From the NCBI GenBank assembly GCA_002353485.1, contig DEJS01000019.1, positions 67,427 through 131,426 on the forward strand: 64,000 bases of DNA, written 5' to 3'. The DNA comes from Prevotella sp. UBA2742 (lineage in GTDB: Bacteria; Bacteroidota; Bacteroidia; Bacteroidales; Bacteroidaceae). This document shows positions 25,850 through 34,997 of this stretch, piece by piece (positions within the stretch are counted from its first letter, which is position 1; each line of letters opens with the position of its first letter). The notes below the pieces were generated by a model that did no database searches, was not told the origin of the DNA, and saw only the letters and a program-made list of their open reading frames with translations. The position numbers were made by a program, and so were the translations under genes.

Positions 25850-26200
25850 ATGGCACTGAACTTAGACAAGAACCTTAAGCGTTACTTCAGCATCCGCGAG
25901 GTGGCTGAGATGTTCGGACTCAATGAAAGTACGCTACGCTATTGGGAGCAGGAATTTCCCTATTTGAAGCCCAAGACCAGTGGCCCGGCCAGGATACGCC
26001 AGTATCAGGAGAAGGACATTGAGCAGATACGTCTGATACATAATCTGGTGAAGGTGCGTGGCTTTAAGCTGGCTGCTGCCAAGAAGATTATCAACAGCAA
26101 CCGTAACGGGGCAGACCGCAAGGCCGAGGTGCTGACGCGCCTCTTGGAAGTTCGCTCCGAACTACAGGCATTAAAGAAACAGATGGACTACCTGCAATAG
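25850..26200 (+). CDS. MerR-family transcriptional regulator
   Basis: The 116-aa protein is a compact MerR-type winged helix: RYFSIREVAEMFGLNESTLRYWEQEFPYL is the recognition region, followed by the RIRQYQEKDIEQIRLIHNLV wing and a C-terminal dimerisation coiled coil (LLEVRSELQALKKQMDYL). It has no effector-binding domain and no metal-ligand cysteines, so it resembles the short MerR-like regulators next to housekeeping genes in Bacteroidota. Its target is unknown. The alaS promoter faces it head to head. Confidence 0.9.
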   Translation: MALNLDKNLKRYFSIREVAEMFGLNESTLRYWEQEFPYLKPKTSGPARIRQYQEKDIEQIRLIHNLVKVRGFKLAAAKKIINSNRNGADRKAEVLTRLLEVRSELQALKKQMDYLQ

Positions 26201-26225
26201 TAGTCCATCTGTTTCTTACCTTGGG

Positions 26226-26335
26226 CAAACCTTTACTTCCCTCGGAGCAAACCTTGACTTTCCCTTTGGCAAACCTTTACTTTCCTCGAAGCAAACCCTG
26301 ACTTTCCCCAGGGCAAACCTAAAGTTTGCCCTGGG
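26226..26335. repeat. 22-bp tandem repeat array (array A)
   Basis: CAAACC recurs at 26226, 26248, 26270, 26292 and 26314, exactly 22 bp apart. The unit consensus is CAAACCTTKACTTTCCCTCG plus GG. The last unit folds into a 12-bp perfect hairpin. The array fills the space between the convergent merR-type gene and the S41 peptidase gene. A weak further copy may start at 26204. Confidence 0.9.
26307..26335. terminator. Terminator hairpin at the end of 22-bp array A
   Basis: CCCAGGGCAAAC (26307-26318) pairs perfectly with 26324-26335 around CTAAA. It lies between convergent genes. No long T-run follows, so strength is uncertain. Confidence 0.6.
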
Positions 26336-26347
26336 TGCTATTTCCGC

Positions 26348-29300
26348 CTACTTCATCATCTCGCGGACGGCAGCCTCCAGCTGCGGGTCGCGGCCGTTGA
26401 TGTAGTCTTCGGGCGTGTTGTACACCTCGACGTCAGGAAACAGTTCCATGTTCTCCATGTATCGGCCTTGCATGTCCTTCTTGCCTACCTGAGGGATGCC
26501 GAATACCAAGGTGTCGTCCATCAGAGTCTCCCACCATACGGAGGTAGCCGTTCCTGCCACGGCACTGCCGATAAGCGGACCGATGCCCAGTTCGCGGAAT
26601 ACCCATGGGAATCCGCTGCCGTTGGAGTAGCAGTCTTCGTTCATCAGCACGCACGACTTACCCACCCATTTGTTCAGGGGGTCACGTCCAACGTATTTGC
26701 CGCGTGGCACGAAGTTATGGTACAGACGTCCGCTCAGCAGTGTACACAGGTCGTCGTGCAGCCAACCGCCGCCATTGTACCGTTCGTCCACGATGCAGGC
26801 CTTACGGTTGCGGTTCTTGTCGTTCAGTAGTTCGCTGTACACCTCGCGGAAGCCGGCACTGTTCATCGACTTGATGTGTACGTAAGCTACCTGCCCGCCC
26901 GACAGACTGTCTACCAGCTGTCGGTTACGGTCTACCCATCGCTTGTAGATGATGTTATTGAGCTGTGACTGCGTGATGGGCTTGACGACTACACTGAACG
27001 TCGAAGTACTGTTCGGCTTGCGTACGGTGACGCGTACAGGTCTGCCGGCCTTTCCTTCCAGCATCCAGTTATAGTCCTGGCCAGCCTTGATGGCGTTGCC
27101 GTCAATCTCGGTGATGACGCAGCCGGCCGTCACGCCGGTATTCCTGACAGCAAAGGGGCCGCGCTTGATGACTTCCTGCACCAGCAGTCCATCGCCGTCG
27201 TACGTCGGGTCAAGGAATAGTCCCAGGTTTGCCGTGCGCAGTGCTGCTGACTCAGGATAGTAGCGGGCACCGGTGTGCGAACCGTTCAGCTCGCCCAGCA
27301 TCTCGCCCAGCATGTCGCGGAAGTCGTAGTTGTTGTTGATGTGGGGCAGGAAACGCTCGTAAGTCTTACGGTAGCCCTCCCAGTCGATGCCGTGGATATG
27401 CTCGTCGTAGAATTTGTCCTTCACCTGACGCCATACGTGGTCGAACAGGTATTGGCGCTCCTGATAGGGTTGCCAGCAGAAGGGGGCCTCGAAGCTCACA
27501 GACTCCTTCTTGCCCTTTCCGATGTCCAGCTTCTGTATGCCTTCTGCAAGCAGGAAGAGGTGCTTGAAACCCTTGTCGGCTTCCATGTGGGCACGTCCTA
27601 CGTTCTTCATCACCAGCTCGGTCTTCTTCTCGCGCAGGTTATGCATCCACAGGTCGTGATTGTCCTCAAAGGCTGCCTGATAGTAAAGCGTGTCACCGCC
27701 AGGCGAGAGGATGGCATCGCCCAGATGGCTTGAGTTGGCCGTCAGTCGTAGTATGCGGTCGCGGGCATTCTCCAGGTCGAAACTCAGCACAGGGACAGCA
27801 GGCTCTACGGCCTTTTTGCCGTCCTTGCCCTTCTTTCCCTTCTTGCCGTCCTTGTCATCCTTGGCGGCATTGTCCTTCTTTGCCTCCTTCTCTGCTTGTT
27901 CCGCACGTTCCTTCTCCTCCTTCGTCATGCGGAAGCGCTCGTAGGCATCCAGGTCGAAGAACATGATGTAGACGTCCTCCTCGGCGCCCCAGCTGCCATG
28001 GCTGCGGTAGCCGGCACGGTCGCTCTCATAGATGATGGCCTTGCCGCCCAGCACCCATTTGGCATTCGAGTCGCTATAGCCGCTATTGGTCAGGTTGTGC
28101 ACCTCGCCACTGCCGTCAGCCTTCACCAAAGCCACGTCAGGACTATGCCAGCCGCCCACGCCGATGTAGCTGCTCAGCAGCCACCGGCTGTCGGGGCTCC
28201 ACTCGAACCACAGGTCGCCGTCGGTATAGCTGAACTGGTACTTCCCGTCCAGCACCGTGCGTACGGCCTTGGTCTGCAGGTTCATCACGCGCAGGTCGCC
28301 ACGGTCTTCGAAGAAGGCTATCTCCTTACCGTCAGGACTGAATTTAGGCTGCTGCGACGTCAGCGTAGTCTGTGTAAGCCGGTCCTCTGTCAGTTCGGTG
28401 GCATAGGCAAACTCCTTCTCCTGCTTGTCCTTGATGGTGGTACGGTAAATCTGCCAGCAGCCATTACGCTCGGCACTGTACACCAGACTGCGCCCATCGG
28501 GTGCGAAGCTCAGGTCGCGCTCCTGCTCCGGAGTGTTCGTCACCTGACGTGTGGTCTTGTAGTCGATGGAAGTCACGTAGACATCGCCGTGCAGGATAAA
28601 GGCCACCTCTTTGTTCTTGGGCGACAGGCAAATCTCTGTAGCCCCCCTGGTCTTTATGCTGCGCACAAGGTCCTTGTCGTTACGGTCGGCCACAATGCTG
28701 ATGCTGACTTTCTGCTCCTGTCCGTTCCTGTTGGTATATATCTCGCCGTCGTAGCCATAGCACAGCGTGCCGTCCTTGGCAATGGTGAGATAGCGTACGG
28801 GATTCTTCTCGTGGCGTGTCACCTGCTGTTCGTTGCCGCCGTCAAGGGCGCGTTTCCACACGTTGAAGGTGCCGTCCTTCTCGCTCAGATAGTAGAACGA
28901 CTGTCCGTCAGGCGTCCACACCGGGTTGCGGTCCTCGCCTCGGAAGGTGGTCAGACGGCTGAACCGTCGGGCACTCTCGGGACCGTCGGCTCCCTTCATC
29001 AGCCAGATGTCGCGCGTAATGGCACTCTGGTGGTGCTTGCGGAAGACGTCCTCGTAGCCCTTCACGTCATGGTACAGTATGTCGCCCTGGGCGTTGATGC
29101 TGATGTCCTGCATGGTGATGAGCGAAAACAGTCGGGGCCTGCCGCCATCAGTGCTTACCTCGTAGACCTGCGGAAATACCGACTCGGGCAGCAGACTTGC
29201 CTGCGCCGTAGGCATCAGGGCACTGCTGAACAGAATGCTTCCGTTGTCCTTGAAGGCAATAGGGGTCTCGCTTCCGCTATGGGTGGTCAGCCGTCGGGGC

Positions 29301-29596
29301 GTGCCGCCCTGGCTGTTCATGATGTACACGTCCATGCTGCCCTCACGGGTGGAGGCAAAGGCTATCTGCTGTCCGTCAGGGCTCCATACCGGGTAGGCAT
29401 CGTACGCAGCATTTGTTGTCAGCTGCCGGGCCTGTCCGCCTGTGGCGGCGACGGTGTAGAGGTCGCCTTTGTACGAGAAGGCTATCTGCCGCCCGTCAGG
29501 CGAGATAGCCGGAAAGCGCATCCACAAGGGAGTGTTCTGTGCAGAGACGGTGAAAGAGACTGCCAGTAAGAAGGCAGTAGAGAATAGTTTCTTCAT
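26348..29596 (-). CDS. Tricorn-like S41 family peptidase
   Basis: The 1082-aa exported protease has a signal peptide (residues 1-19). Two beta-propeller regions of WD40-like repeats follow (SPDGRQIAFSYKGDLY, SPDGQQIAFASTREG, FAPDGRSLVYSAERNG, SPDGKEIAFFEDRGD). A Lys-rich linker near residues 560-600 (KDDKDGKKGKKGKDGKK) comes next, then the C1/PDZ/C2 catalytic part. The catalytic His region is NGSHTGARY and the Ser is probably in NEDCYSNGSGFPW, as in tricorn-like enzymes. The putative role is degradation of peptides in the periplasm. It follows the pectinesterase gene by 11 bp in the same direction. Confidence 0.92.
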   Translation of the reverse strand: MKKLFSTAFLLAVSFTVSAQNTPLWMRFPAISPDGRQIAFSYKGDLYTVAATGGQARQLTTNAAYDAYPVWSPDGQQIAFASTREGSMDVYIMNSQGGTPRRLTTHSGSETPIAFKDNGSILFSSALMPTAQASLLPESVFPQVYEVSTDGGRPRLFSLITMQDISINAQGDILYHDVKGYEDVFRKHHQSAITRDIWLMKGADGPESARRFSRLTTFRGEDRNPVWTPDGQSFYYLSEKDGTFNVWKRALDGGNEQQVTRHEKNPVRYLTIAKDGTLCYGYDGEIYTNRNGQEQKVSISIVADRNDKDLVRSIKTRGATEICLSPKNKEVAFILHGDVYVTSIDYKTTRQVTNTPEQERDLSFAPDGRSLVYSAERNGCWQIYRTTIKDKQEKEFAYATELTEDRLTQTTLTSQQPKFSPDGKEIAFFEDRGDLRVMNLQTKAVRTVLDGKYQFSYTDGDLWFEWSPDSRWLLSSYIGVGGWHSPDVALVKADGSGEVHNLTNSGYSDSNAKWVLGGKAIIYESDRAGYRSHGSWGAEEDVYIMFFDLDAYERFRMTKEEKERAEQAEKEAKKDNAAKDDKDGKKGKKGKDGKKAVEPAVPVLSFDLENARDRILRLTANSSHLGDAILSPGGDTLYYQAAFEDNHDLWMHNLREKKTELVMKNVGRAHMEADKGFKHLFLLAEGIQKLDIGKGKKESVSFEAPFCWQPYQERQYLFDHVWRQVKDKFYDEHIHGIDWEGYRKTYERFLPHINNNYDFRDMLGEMLGELNGSHTGARYYPESAALRTANLGLFLDPTYDGDGLLVQEVIKRGPFAVRNTGVTAGCVITEIDGNAIKAGQDYNWMLEGKAGRPVRVTVRKPNSTSTFSVVVKPITQSQLNNIIYKRWVDRNRQLVDSLSGGQVAYVHIKSMNSAGFREVYSELLNDKNRNRKACIVDERYNGGGWLHDDLCTLLSGRLYHNFVPRGKYVGRDPLNKWVGKSCVLMNEDCYSNGSGFPWVFRELGIGPLIGSAVAGTATSVWWETLMDDTLVFGIPQVGKKDMQGRYMENMELFPDVEVYNTPEDYINGRDPQLEAAVREMMK

Positions 29597-29607
29597 AAAT
29601 ATAATGT

Positions 29608-30582
29608 TTAGTTGTTAGGAATCCAGGTATCCTCGCGGGTGAATACACTCTTCATGGTGACCTGCTCAGCCTCTTTCCTGGTCAGCTGGCGGCTCCAGCT
29701 TACACGCTGGCCGTAGGCTGCGCCTTCGCCACGGTTGTTGTATTCCATGTATCGCGCAGTCTTCACTGCCTCGGGGCGCCACTGGTGCCATCCCTCAGGC
29801 AGTATCTGGCGGGGCAGCTCACAGTTCATGAACAGCGTGTAGCCATAGTCGCGCCAAGGACGTCCCAGGTAGACGCGGTCCACACCTTCAGCAGCGGTAA
29901 TCGTGCAGTTGTTGAACACATATCCGTACCTCACGTCCTGAGGCGTCGATGCGGCAGTGATGTAGGAGTTGGCCTTGCACCGTATGGTGCAGCCCTCAAA
30001 CCACGCCGTCGAGGGACCGAAGATGAAGTCCGTGGTGCCTTCTATGTAGCAGTCTTTAAACAGCAGACGGGTGCCCGCCATTCCCGTGTACACCGTGTCC
30101 TGGTGACCCAGGAAACGACAGTTGATGTACTGCTGGCGGTCGCCGGTGGTCATCAGTGCCACGGCCTGGCCCAGACGGGCGGCGTTGTTCTCAATGGTAA
30201 TGTTCTTCAGCGTTATCAGGTTGCCGTCCACCCTGAGCGTAAACGTACGGAAGGTTCCCATGCCCTTTCCCGTCTCGGCTATCTTGATATTGGCGTGGTC
30301 GTCCCAGGTGATGACGGTATTGTCGCGGTCCTCGCCGCATATCTCAATGTTCGTCAGCCATTGTGGCACCACCAGCTTCTCCTTGTAGATGCCCTTCTTG
30401 ACGTAGATGACCTTGTGGTATTCCATGAAGGCACGGCATACCTCTATGGCCTCAGCCACATTGCGAAACTGCCCCGTGCCGTCGCGTGCCACTACCAGCG
30501 TGTCGGGGTTGTCGTACTCGTTCTTGGCCTGCATGGCAGTGACGCTGCATATCAAGCACATCATCCAGATTAGTCTTTTCAT
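29608..30582 (-). CDS. Pectinesterase (carbohydrate esterase family 8)
   Basis: This 324-aa secreted enzyme removes methyl esters from pectin. Signal peptide residues are 1-20. The family motifs are all present: VKKGIYKEKL, GQAVALMTTGDR, FLGHQDTVYTG (first Asp), GTTDFIFGPSTAWFE (second Asp) and VYLGRPWRDYG (Arg). The right-handed beta-helix length is complete. It is co-directional with the S41 peptidase. No other pectin-degradation or SusCD genes are in the window, so a polysaccharide locus is not demonstrated. Confidence 0.94.
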   Translation of the reverse strand: MKRLIWMMCLICSVTAMQAKNEYDNPDTLVVARDGTGQFRNVAEAIEVCRAFMEYHKVIYVKKGIYKEKLVVPQWLTNIEICGEDRDNTVITWDDHANIKIAETGKGMGTFRTFTLRVDGNLITLKNITIENNAARLGQAVALMTTGDRQQYINCRFLGHQDTVYTGMAGTRLLFKDCYIEGTTDFIFGPSTAWFEGCTIRCKANSYITAASTPQDVRYGYVFNNCTITAAEGVDRVYLGRPWRDYGYTLFMNCELPRQILPEGWHQWRPEAVKTARYMEYNNRGEGAAYGQRVSWSRQLTRKEAEQVTMKSVFTREDTWIPNN

Positions 30583-30631
30583 ATAGGTAGTCGTTTAGTA
30601 GTAATCAGTTCCTTTCCGTGGGCACAGGCTG

Positions 30632-32902
30632 TTAGATAATCTGCGTCACCTCCTGCAGACCCTCTACATCCTTCAGAGCCTTCATAATGTCTCTGACGTC
30701 CTCGCGGTCGTGCACACGCAACTCTATGCTGCCGTCGAACACGCCTTCCTCACTGCTGATGGTCAGCTTATGGATATTGACGTTCATCTTTGACGATATG
30801 ATGCGCGACACATCCATCAGGATACCCACACGGTCGATGCCCTGCAGGCGTATCGTGGCATCGAAGAACAGCTGCTTGTGCATGTTCCACTTAGCGTCGA
30901 GTATGCGGTTGCCGAAACCGCTCTTCAGCTTGTCGGCCACAGGACAGTCGCGCTTGTGAATCTCTATCTGGTGCTTGTTGTCTATATAGCCCAGAATGTC
31001 GTCCCCGGGAATCGGGTGGCAGCAGTGCTTGAACTTGTATTGTCCTATCGTCTCTTCGCTGATATAGATGGGCTTCTTGCGGTTGAACGTCTCGGGCACC
31101 ACAAACAGCTCCTGCTGTCCTGCGATGCCTTCTTTCTTCTTGCCGCGCCCTAAGAAAGGCACCAGCTTGCGCCAGCCTTTCTTGCCGCTGCCTGTCTTGC
31201 CGTTCAGCTCGTCAACGTCCTTCTCGCCCAGCAGGATGGTCTTCTGGCCCAGCCCCTGGAAGAAGTCCTCGCGACGGTTAGCCTCGTGAAGCACTATCAG
31301 CTGGTCTACCACGGCAGGCGTATTCTCGATGCCATGTTTCTTCAGGAAGGCTTCCAGCAGTTCCTCGCCCTTCTTCTGCGACTCACGGCTGTCGCGCCTG
31401 AGCACAGCCTGTATCTTTGCCTTAGCCTTGGCCGTCGACACGAAGTTTATCCACCCCGGCTGTACATGCTGCGACTTCGAGGTGAGTATCTCTACCTGGT
31501 CACCGCTTTCCAGCTTGTGGCTCAGGGGCACCAGCTTATGGTTTACCTTGGCCCCTATACAGTGTGAGCCCAGGAAGGTATGAATGCTGAAGGCAAAGTC
31601 CAGGGCGGTACATCCGGCCGGCATGGTGCGTATCTCGCCCTTGGGCGTGAATACGAATATCTCCGAGGCAAAGAGGTTCAGCTTGATGGCATCCAGGAAG
31701 TCCATGGCGTCGGGCTGCGGGTCGTCCAGAATCTCCTTGATGGTGCGCAGCCAGTCGTTCAGTTCGTTCTCGTCCTCCGTGTACTCCTCGTTTTCCTCAC
31801 CCTCCTTGTATTTCCAGTGGGCGGCAAAGCCCTGCTCGGCTATCTCGTCCATGCGGTCAGAGCGTATCTGCACCTCTATCCACCGCCCCTGTTTCGACAT
31901 CAGCGTCACGTGCAGCGCCTGGTATCCGTTGGCCTTAGGCTGCGACAGCCAGTCGCGCAACCGGTCGGGGTGGCTCTTGTATATCTTCGATATAGCGACG
32001 TAGATATTGAAGCATTCGTTAATCTCCTCTTCGCGCTTCGCCGGCGTGAAGATGATGCGCACGGCCAGGATGTCGTATATCTCCTCGAAGCTCACGTGCT
32101 TGTTCTGCATCTTTGTCCAGATGGAGTAGGGCGTCTTCACACGCTCCTTGATTTCGTACTTGATGCCCATCTGTTTGAGCGACTCCTCGATAGGTGCCGT
32201 GAACTGGTCGAACAGCTCGTGGCGCTTGGCCTCCGTGTCCTTCAGCTTCTGCTTGATGCTGCTATACTCCTCGGGGTGTTCGTACTGGAACGAGAGGTTC
32301 TCCAGTTCCGACTTAATCTTGTTCAGTCCCAGTCGGTTGGCCAGCGGGGCATAGATGTACAGTGTCTCGCCGGCTATCTTGTACTGCTTGTTGGCAGGTT
32401 GCGACTGCAGCGTCCGCATGTTGTGCAGACGGTCGCAAATCTTGATGAGTATGACACGTATATCCTCGCTCATCGTCAGCAGCAGCTTCTTGAAGTTCTC
32501 TGCCTGCGCTGATGCCTGCTCGCCGAAGATGCCGCCGCTTATCTTTGTCAGTCCGTCAACAATCTGCGCTATCTTAGGGCCGAAGATGTTGGCCAGGTCC
32601 TCCGTCGTGTAGTCGGTGTCCTCCACCACGTCATGCAGCAGGGCGGCACAGATGCTCGTCGAGCCCAGTCCCACCTCTTCGCAGGCTATCTGGGCCACTG
32701 CTATGGGGTGCATGATATAGGGTTCGCCAGACAGTCGGCGCACACCCTTGTGGGCCTGCCGGGCAAAGTTAAAAGCCTTGGTAATGATATCTACCTTCTT
32801 CCTGTGCCGCGATGCCAGATAGCTGTCCAGCAGGTGCTGGAACGCGTCATTCACCAGTTTCTCGTCGGCCTCTTCGCGCATCATGTCCTCGTCCATACGC
32901 AT
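30632..32902 (-). CDS. (p)ppGpp synthetase/hydrolase of the RelA/SpoT family
   Basis: The 756-aa protein has the HD hydrolase domain (AALLHDVVEDTDYT), synthetase domain (TKMQNKHVSFEEIYDILAVR region, YQALHVTLM), TGS domain (FTPKGEIRTMPAGCTALDFA) and a C-terminal ACT domain. Both catalytic halves look intact, so it is probably the bifunctional Rel enzyme. Its ATG follows the TAA of the transglycosylase gene with no gap, as last gene of the parA-parB-DUF5683-transglycosylase set. Confidence 0.95.
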   Translation of the reverse strand: MRMDEDMMREEADEKLVNDAFQHLLDSYLASRHRKKVDIITKAFNFARQAHKGVRRLSGEPYIMHPIAVAQIACEEVGLGSTSICAALLHDVVEDTDYTTEDLANIFGPKIAQIVDGLTKISGGIFGEQASAQAENFKKLLLTMSEDIRVILIKICDRLHNMRTLQSQPANKQYKIAGETLYIYAPLANRLGLNKIKSELENLSFQYEHPEEYSSIKQKLKDTEAKRHELFDQFTAPIEESLKQMGIKYEIKERVKTPYSIWTKMQNKHVSFEEIYDILAVRIIFTPAKREEEINECFNIYVAISKIYKSHPDRLRDWLSQPKANGYQALHVTLMSKQGRWIEVQIRSDRMDEIAEQGFAAHWKYKEGEENEEYTEDENELNDWLRTIKEILDDPQPDAMDFLDAIKLNLFASEIFVFTPKGEIRTMPAGCTALDFAFSIHTFLGSHCIGAKVNHKLVPLSHKLESGDQVEILTSKSQHVQPGWINFVSTAKAKAKIQAVLRRDSRESQKKGEELLEAFLKKHGIENTPAVVDQLIVLHEANRREDFFQGLGQKTILLGEKDVDELNGKTGSGKKGWRKLVPFLGRGKKKEGIAGQQELFVVPETFNRKKPIYISEETIGQYKFKHCCHPIPGDDILGYIDNKHQIEIHKRDCPVADKLKSGFGNRILDAKWNMHKQLFFDATIRLQGIDRVGILMDVSRIISSKMNVNIHKLTISSEEGVFDGSIELRVHDREDVRDIMKALKDVEGLQEVTQII

Positions 32903-34252
32903 TTACCTCCTTCTTCTACTTCTTCTCCTTGTTGACTTACGTTTCTTGCTTGCCGAATAGCTGCGTCGGCCTACCTTGCTTCTGTGTCGGCGACCTATCT
33001 TGCCGCGCTTGTAGTAGCGGCCCTTCTTGCCGCGCACGTAGCGCTTGCTCTTATGGTAGTACGTCGGCACGTCGTCGTTGACCTCCACCTCCAGGCGGTT
33101 CGTCAGCAGCTCGCTGGCCTTGTAGTTGTACACCGAGTCCTCCATGTCGATGAACTTGCCCACCTCAGTCTGTGGCAGACGGATGGGCGACGGCTGCGAG
33201 GCTCCTGGTACGATGTCGCGCCGATACTGTGGGTTCAGCGACCTCAGCAGGTCGATGTTCAGCCCCACAACCTCGGCCACCTGCTGCAGGTGTACGTTGC
33301 GGTTTACCACCACCGTGTCCGTCTTTGCCGGCAGGCGCGTCGTCATCGGGCAGATGTTGTGCTGCGAGTAGTACGTCATCATGTAGTTGGCGGCAATGAA
33401 TGCCGGCACGTAGCCGCGTGTCTCCTTGGGCAGGTACGGGTATATCATCCAGTAGTCCTTGGCGTTGAACACCGAGTCCTTGTGTGCGGCCTGGGCACGG
33501 TGTATGGCCTTGTTGATGTTCTCCGGTCCGCAGTTGTAGGCGGCTATCACCAGATTCCAGTCGCCGAACACCTTGTACAAGTCGCTCAGGTAGCGGGCGG
33601 CGGCTCTCGACGACTTCACGGGGTCGCGTCGCTCGTCGAGCAGCGAGTTCACCTGCAGTCCGTACTGCTTGCCGGTAGCCAGCATGAACTGCCACAGTCC
33701 CGTGGCGCCCACGCGGCTTACGGCCTTGGGGTTCAGTGCCGACTCTATGATGGGCAGGTACTTCAGTTCCAGGGGCAGCTGGTACAGCTCCAGTGCTTCC
33801 TCGAAGATGGGCATGTAGAAGTTGGACGCCCCCAGCATGTAGCTGATGCTGTGGCGCAGACGGCCGCTGTAGCGGTCGATGAATTTCTGTACCACCTCGT
33901 TATAGGCCATCTCCATGACGCACGGCATGCGGCTCAGGCGGTCTATGTACTCCTCCCTGGAGTATGTGGGGTTGACGTCCCTCATGTTGCAGTCCATGTC
34001 GTCCAGGTAGGTCTTCGCCATGTAGAGGTTCAGCAGCGAGTCCAGGTCGTATGTCATGGCCTCGGGGAACTCTATCACGTCCTCGTTGCCCTCTTGGTCG
34101 GTCACTACTATCTCGTCGTCGTCCAGGTCGTCGTCTTCGTTCGTCACCTGGGCTTGCAGCGCCAGGGGCGTGAATAACAAAAGGCACGACAGGAAGGCGC
34201 ATCTTCCCATTCGGCCCAGCACTTCTAAGCTCATATCTTTTGTAGTCTTCAT
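32903..34252 (-). CDS. Membrane-bound lytic transglycosylase (MltD-like)
   Basis: The 449-aa protein has a signal peptide best read from the third Met (MGRCAFLSCLLLFTPLALQAQ), then an acidic linker (NEDDDLDDDEIVV). The SLT domain has the catalytic Glu in PIIESALNPKAVSRVGATGLWQF and AYNCGPENI, followed by a single LysM-like stretch. The final 50 residues are extremely basic (ending KRKSTRRRSRRRR), an unusual tail that might bind anionic polymers. I keep the first Met; starts at 34234 or 34210 are possible. It is co-directional with parB, DUF5683 and spoT. Confidence 0.92.
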   Translation of the reverse strand: MKTTKDMSLEVLGRMGRCAFLSCLLLFTPLALQAQVTNEDDDLDDDEIVVTDQEGNEDVIEFPEAMTYDLDSLLNLYMAKTYLDDMDCNMRDVNPTYSREEYIDRLSRMPCVMEMAYNEVVQKFIDRYSGRLRHSISYMLGASNFYMPIFEEALELYQLPLELKYLPIIESALNPKAVSRVGATGLWQFMLATGKQYGLQVNSLLDERRDPVKSSRAAARYLSDLYKVFGDWNLVIAAYNCGPENINKAIHRAQAAHKDSVFNAKDYWMIYPYLPKETRGYVPAFIAANYMMTYYSQHNICPMTTRLPAKTDTVVVNRNVHLQQVAEVVGLNIDLLRSLNPQYRRDIVPGASQPSPIRLPQTEVGKFIDMEDSVYNYKASELLTNRLEVEVNDDVPTYYHKSKRYVRGKKGRYYKRGKIGRRHRSKVGRRSYSASKKRKSTRRRSRRRR

Positions 34253-34268
34253 TGCTAATTCCTTGCTT

Positions 34269-34985
34269 CTAAAAGTTTAACGTACAGCTAAGTCCCAGCG
34301 ACTGCGAGTCCAGGGCGTTGCCCCCTGAGTGGTTGCGTATGACGGTGGGCTCCACGCGCAGGCTCAGGTCCTTCGATATGTCGAACACTGACAGCTCGGC
34401 GTCGACGTAGGCGTCGATGACCGAAATGGCGTAGACGCCCAGCAGCACGAAGAAGCTCATGTCGCGCCAGCGGCGGTACTTGTCCTTACGGCTCTTGAAT
34501 ATCTTCTGGTACTGTTCCTCGTTCTCGGGTGTTATCTGTCGCCCCAGGTGCAGGAACTTGTTGTACGACGCCGTCCCGGGGTCGTCGTCCATAATGTCGA
34601 GATAGGCCTGGGAGTAGTCCTTATACATCATGTTGTTCCACGTCAGTGCATAGATACAGCCCATGAAGCCTCCGTAGATGATGGGCAGTTTCCAGAACTT
34701 TCGGTTGTATATCTGTCCGCCTCCGGGTATGACCAGTGCCAGCCACAGGGCACGCTTGGGGTCGGGTCTCCAGGTGTTCCAGTCACGTTTCTCTCTCCTC
34801 TTGTGCTCTTTTTTTATCAGTACGGAGGCCGAGTCGGTGATGGCCGCCAGCGTGTCTTCCAGCATGATGCGCACGTCGCCCGCGGCAATGGAGTCCATCA
34901 CCGCCTGGTCGTCGCTCTGGGCATTGCCTGTCAGGGGTAGGAGGGCAAGCAGGTAGAGCAGAAAACGCCACTTAGCACTTCTCAT
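34269..34985 (-). CDS. DUF5683 domain membrane protein
   Basis: The 238-aa protein has a signal peptide (residues 1-22), a basic stretch (KKEHKRREKRDWNTWRPDPKRA), then the DUF5683 core with ALVIPGGGQIYNRKFWKLPIIYGGFMG and two to three membrane helices. The family commonly follows parB in this phylum; its role is unknown. It starts 12 bp after the parB stop. Confidence 0.88.
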   Translation of the reverse strand: MRSAKWRFLLYLLALLPLTGNAQSDDQAVMDSIAAGDVRIMLEDTLAAITDSASVLIKKEHKRREKRDWNTWRPDPKRALWLALVIPGGGQIYNRKFWKLPIIYGGFMGCIYALTWNNMMYKDYSQAYLDIMDDDPGTASYNKFLHLGRQITPENEEQYQKIFKSRKDKYRRWRDMSFFVLLGVYAISVIDAYVDAELSVFDISKDLSLRVEPTVIRNHSGGNALDSQSLGLSCTLNF

Positions 34986-34997
34986 CTCGCCTCTCCT

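Noticed and set aside
26226..26335. CRISPR array (for this and the other tandem arrays)
   Set aside because: Units are contiguous with no unique spacers, and there are no cas genes.
27896..29569. 557-codon plus-strand ORF opposite the tricorn-like peptidase
   Set aside because: Antisense shadow of WD40-like repeats; no promoter and no family features.
29608..30582. A pectin utilisation locus around the pectinesterase
   Set aside because: No SusC/SusD pair, pectate lyase or hybrid two-component sensor is present in the window.
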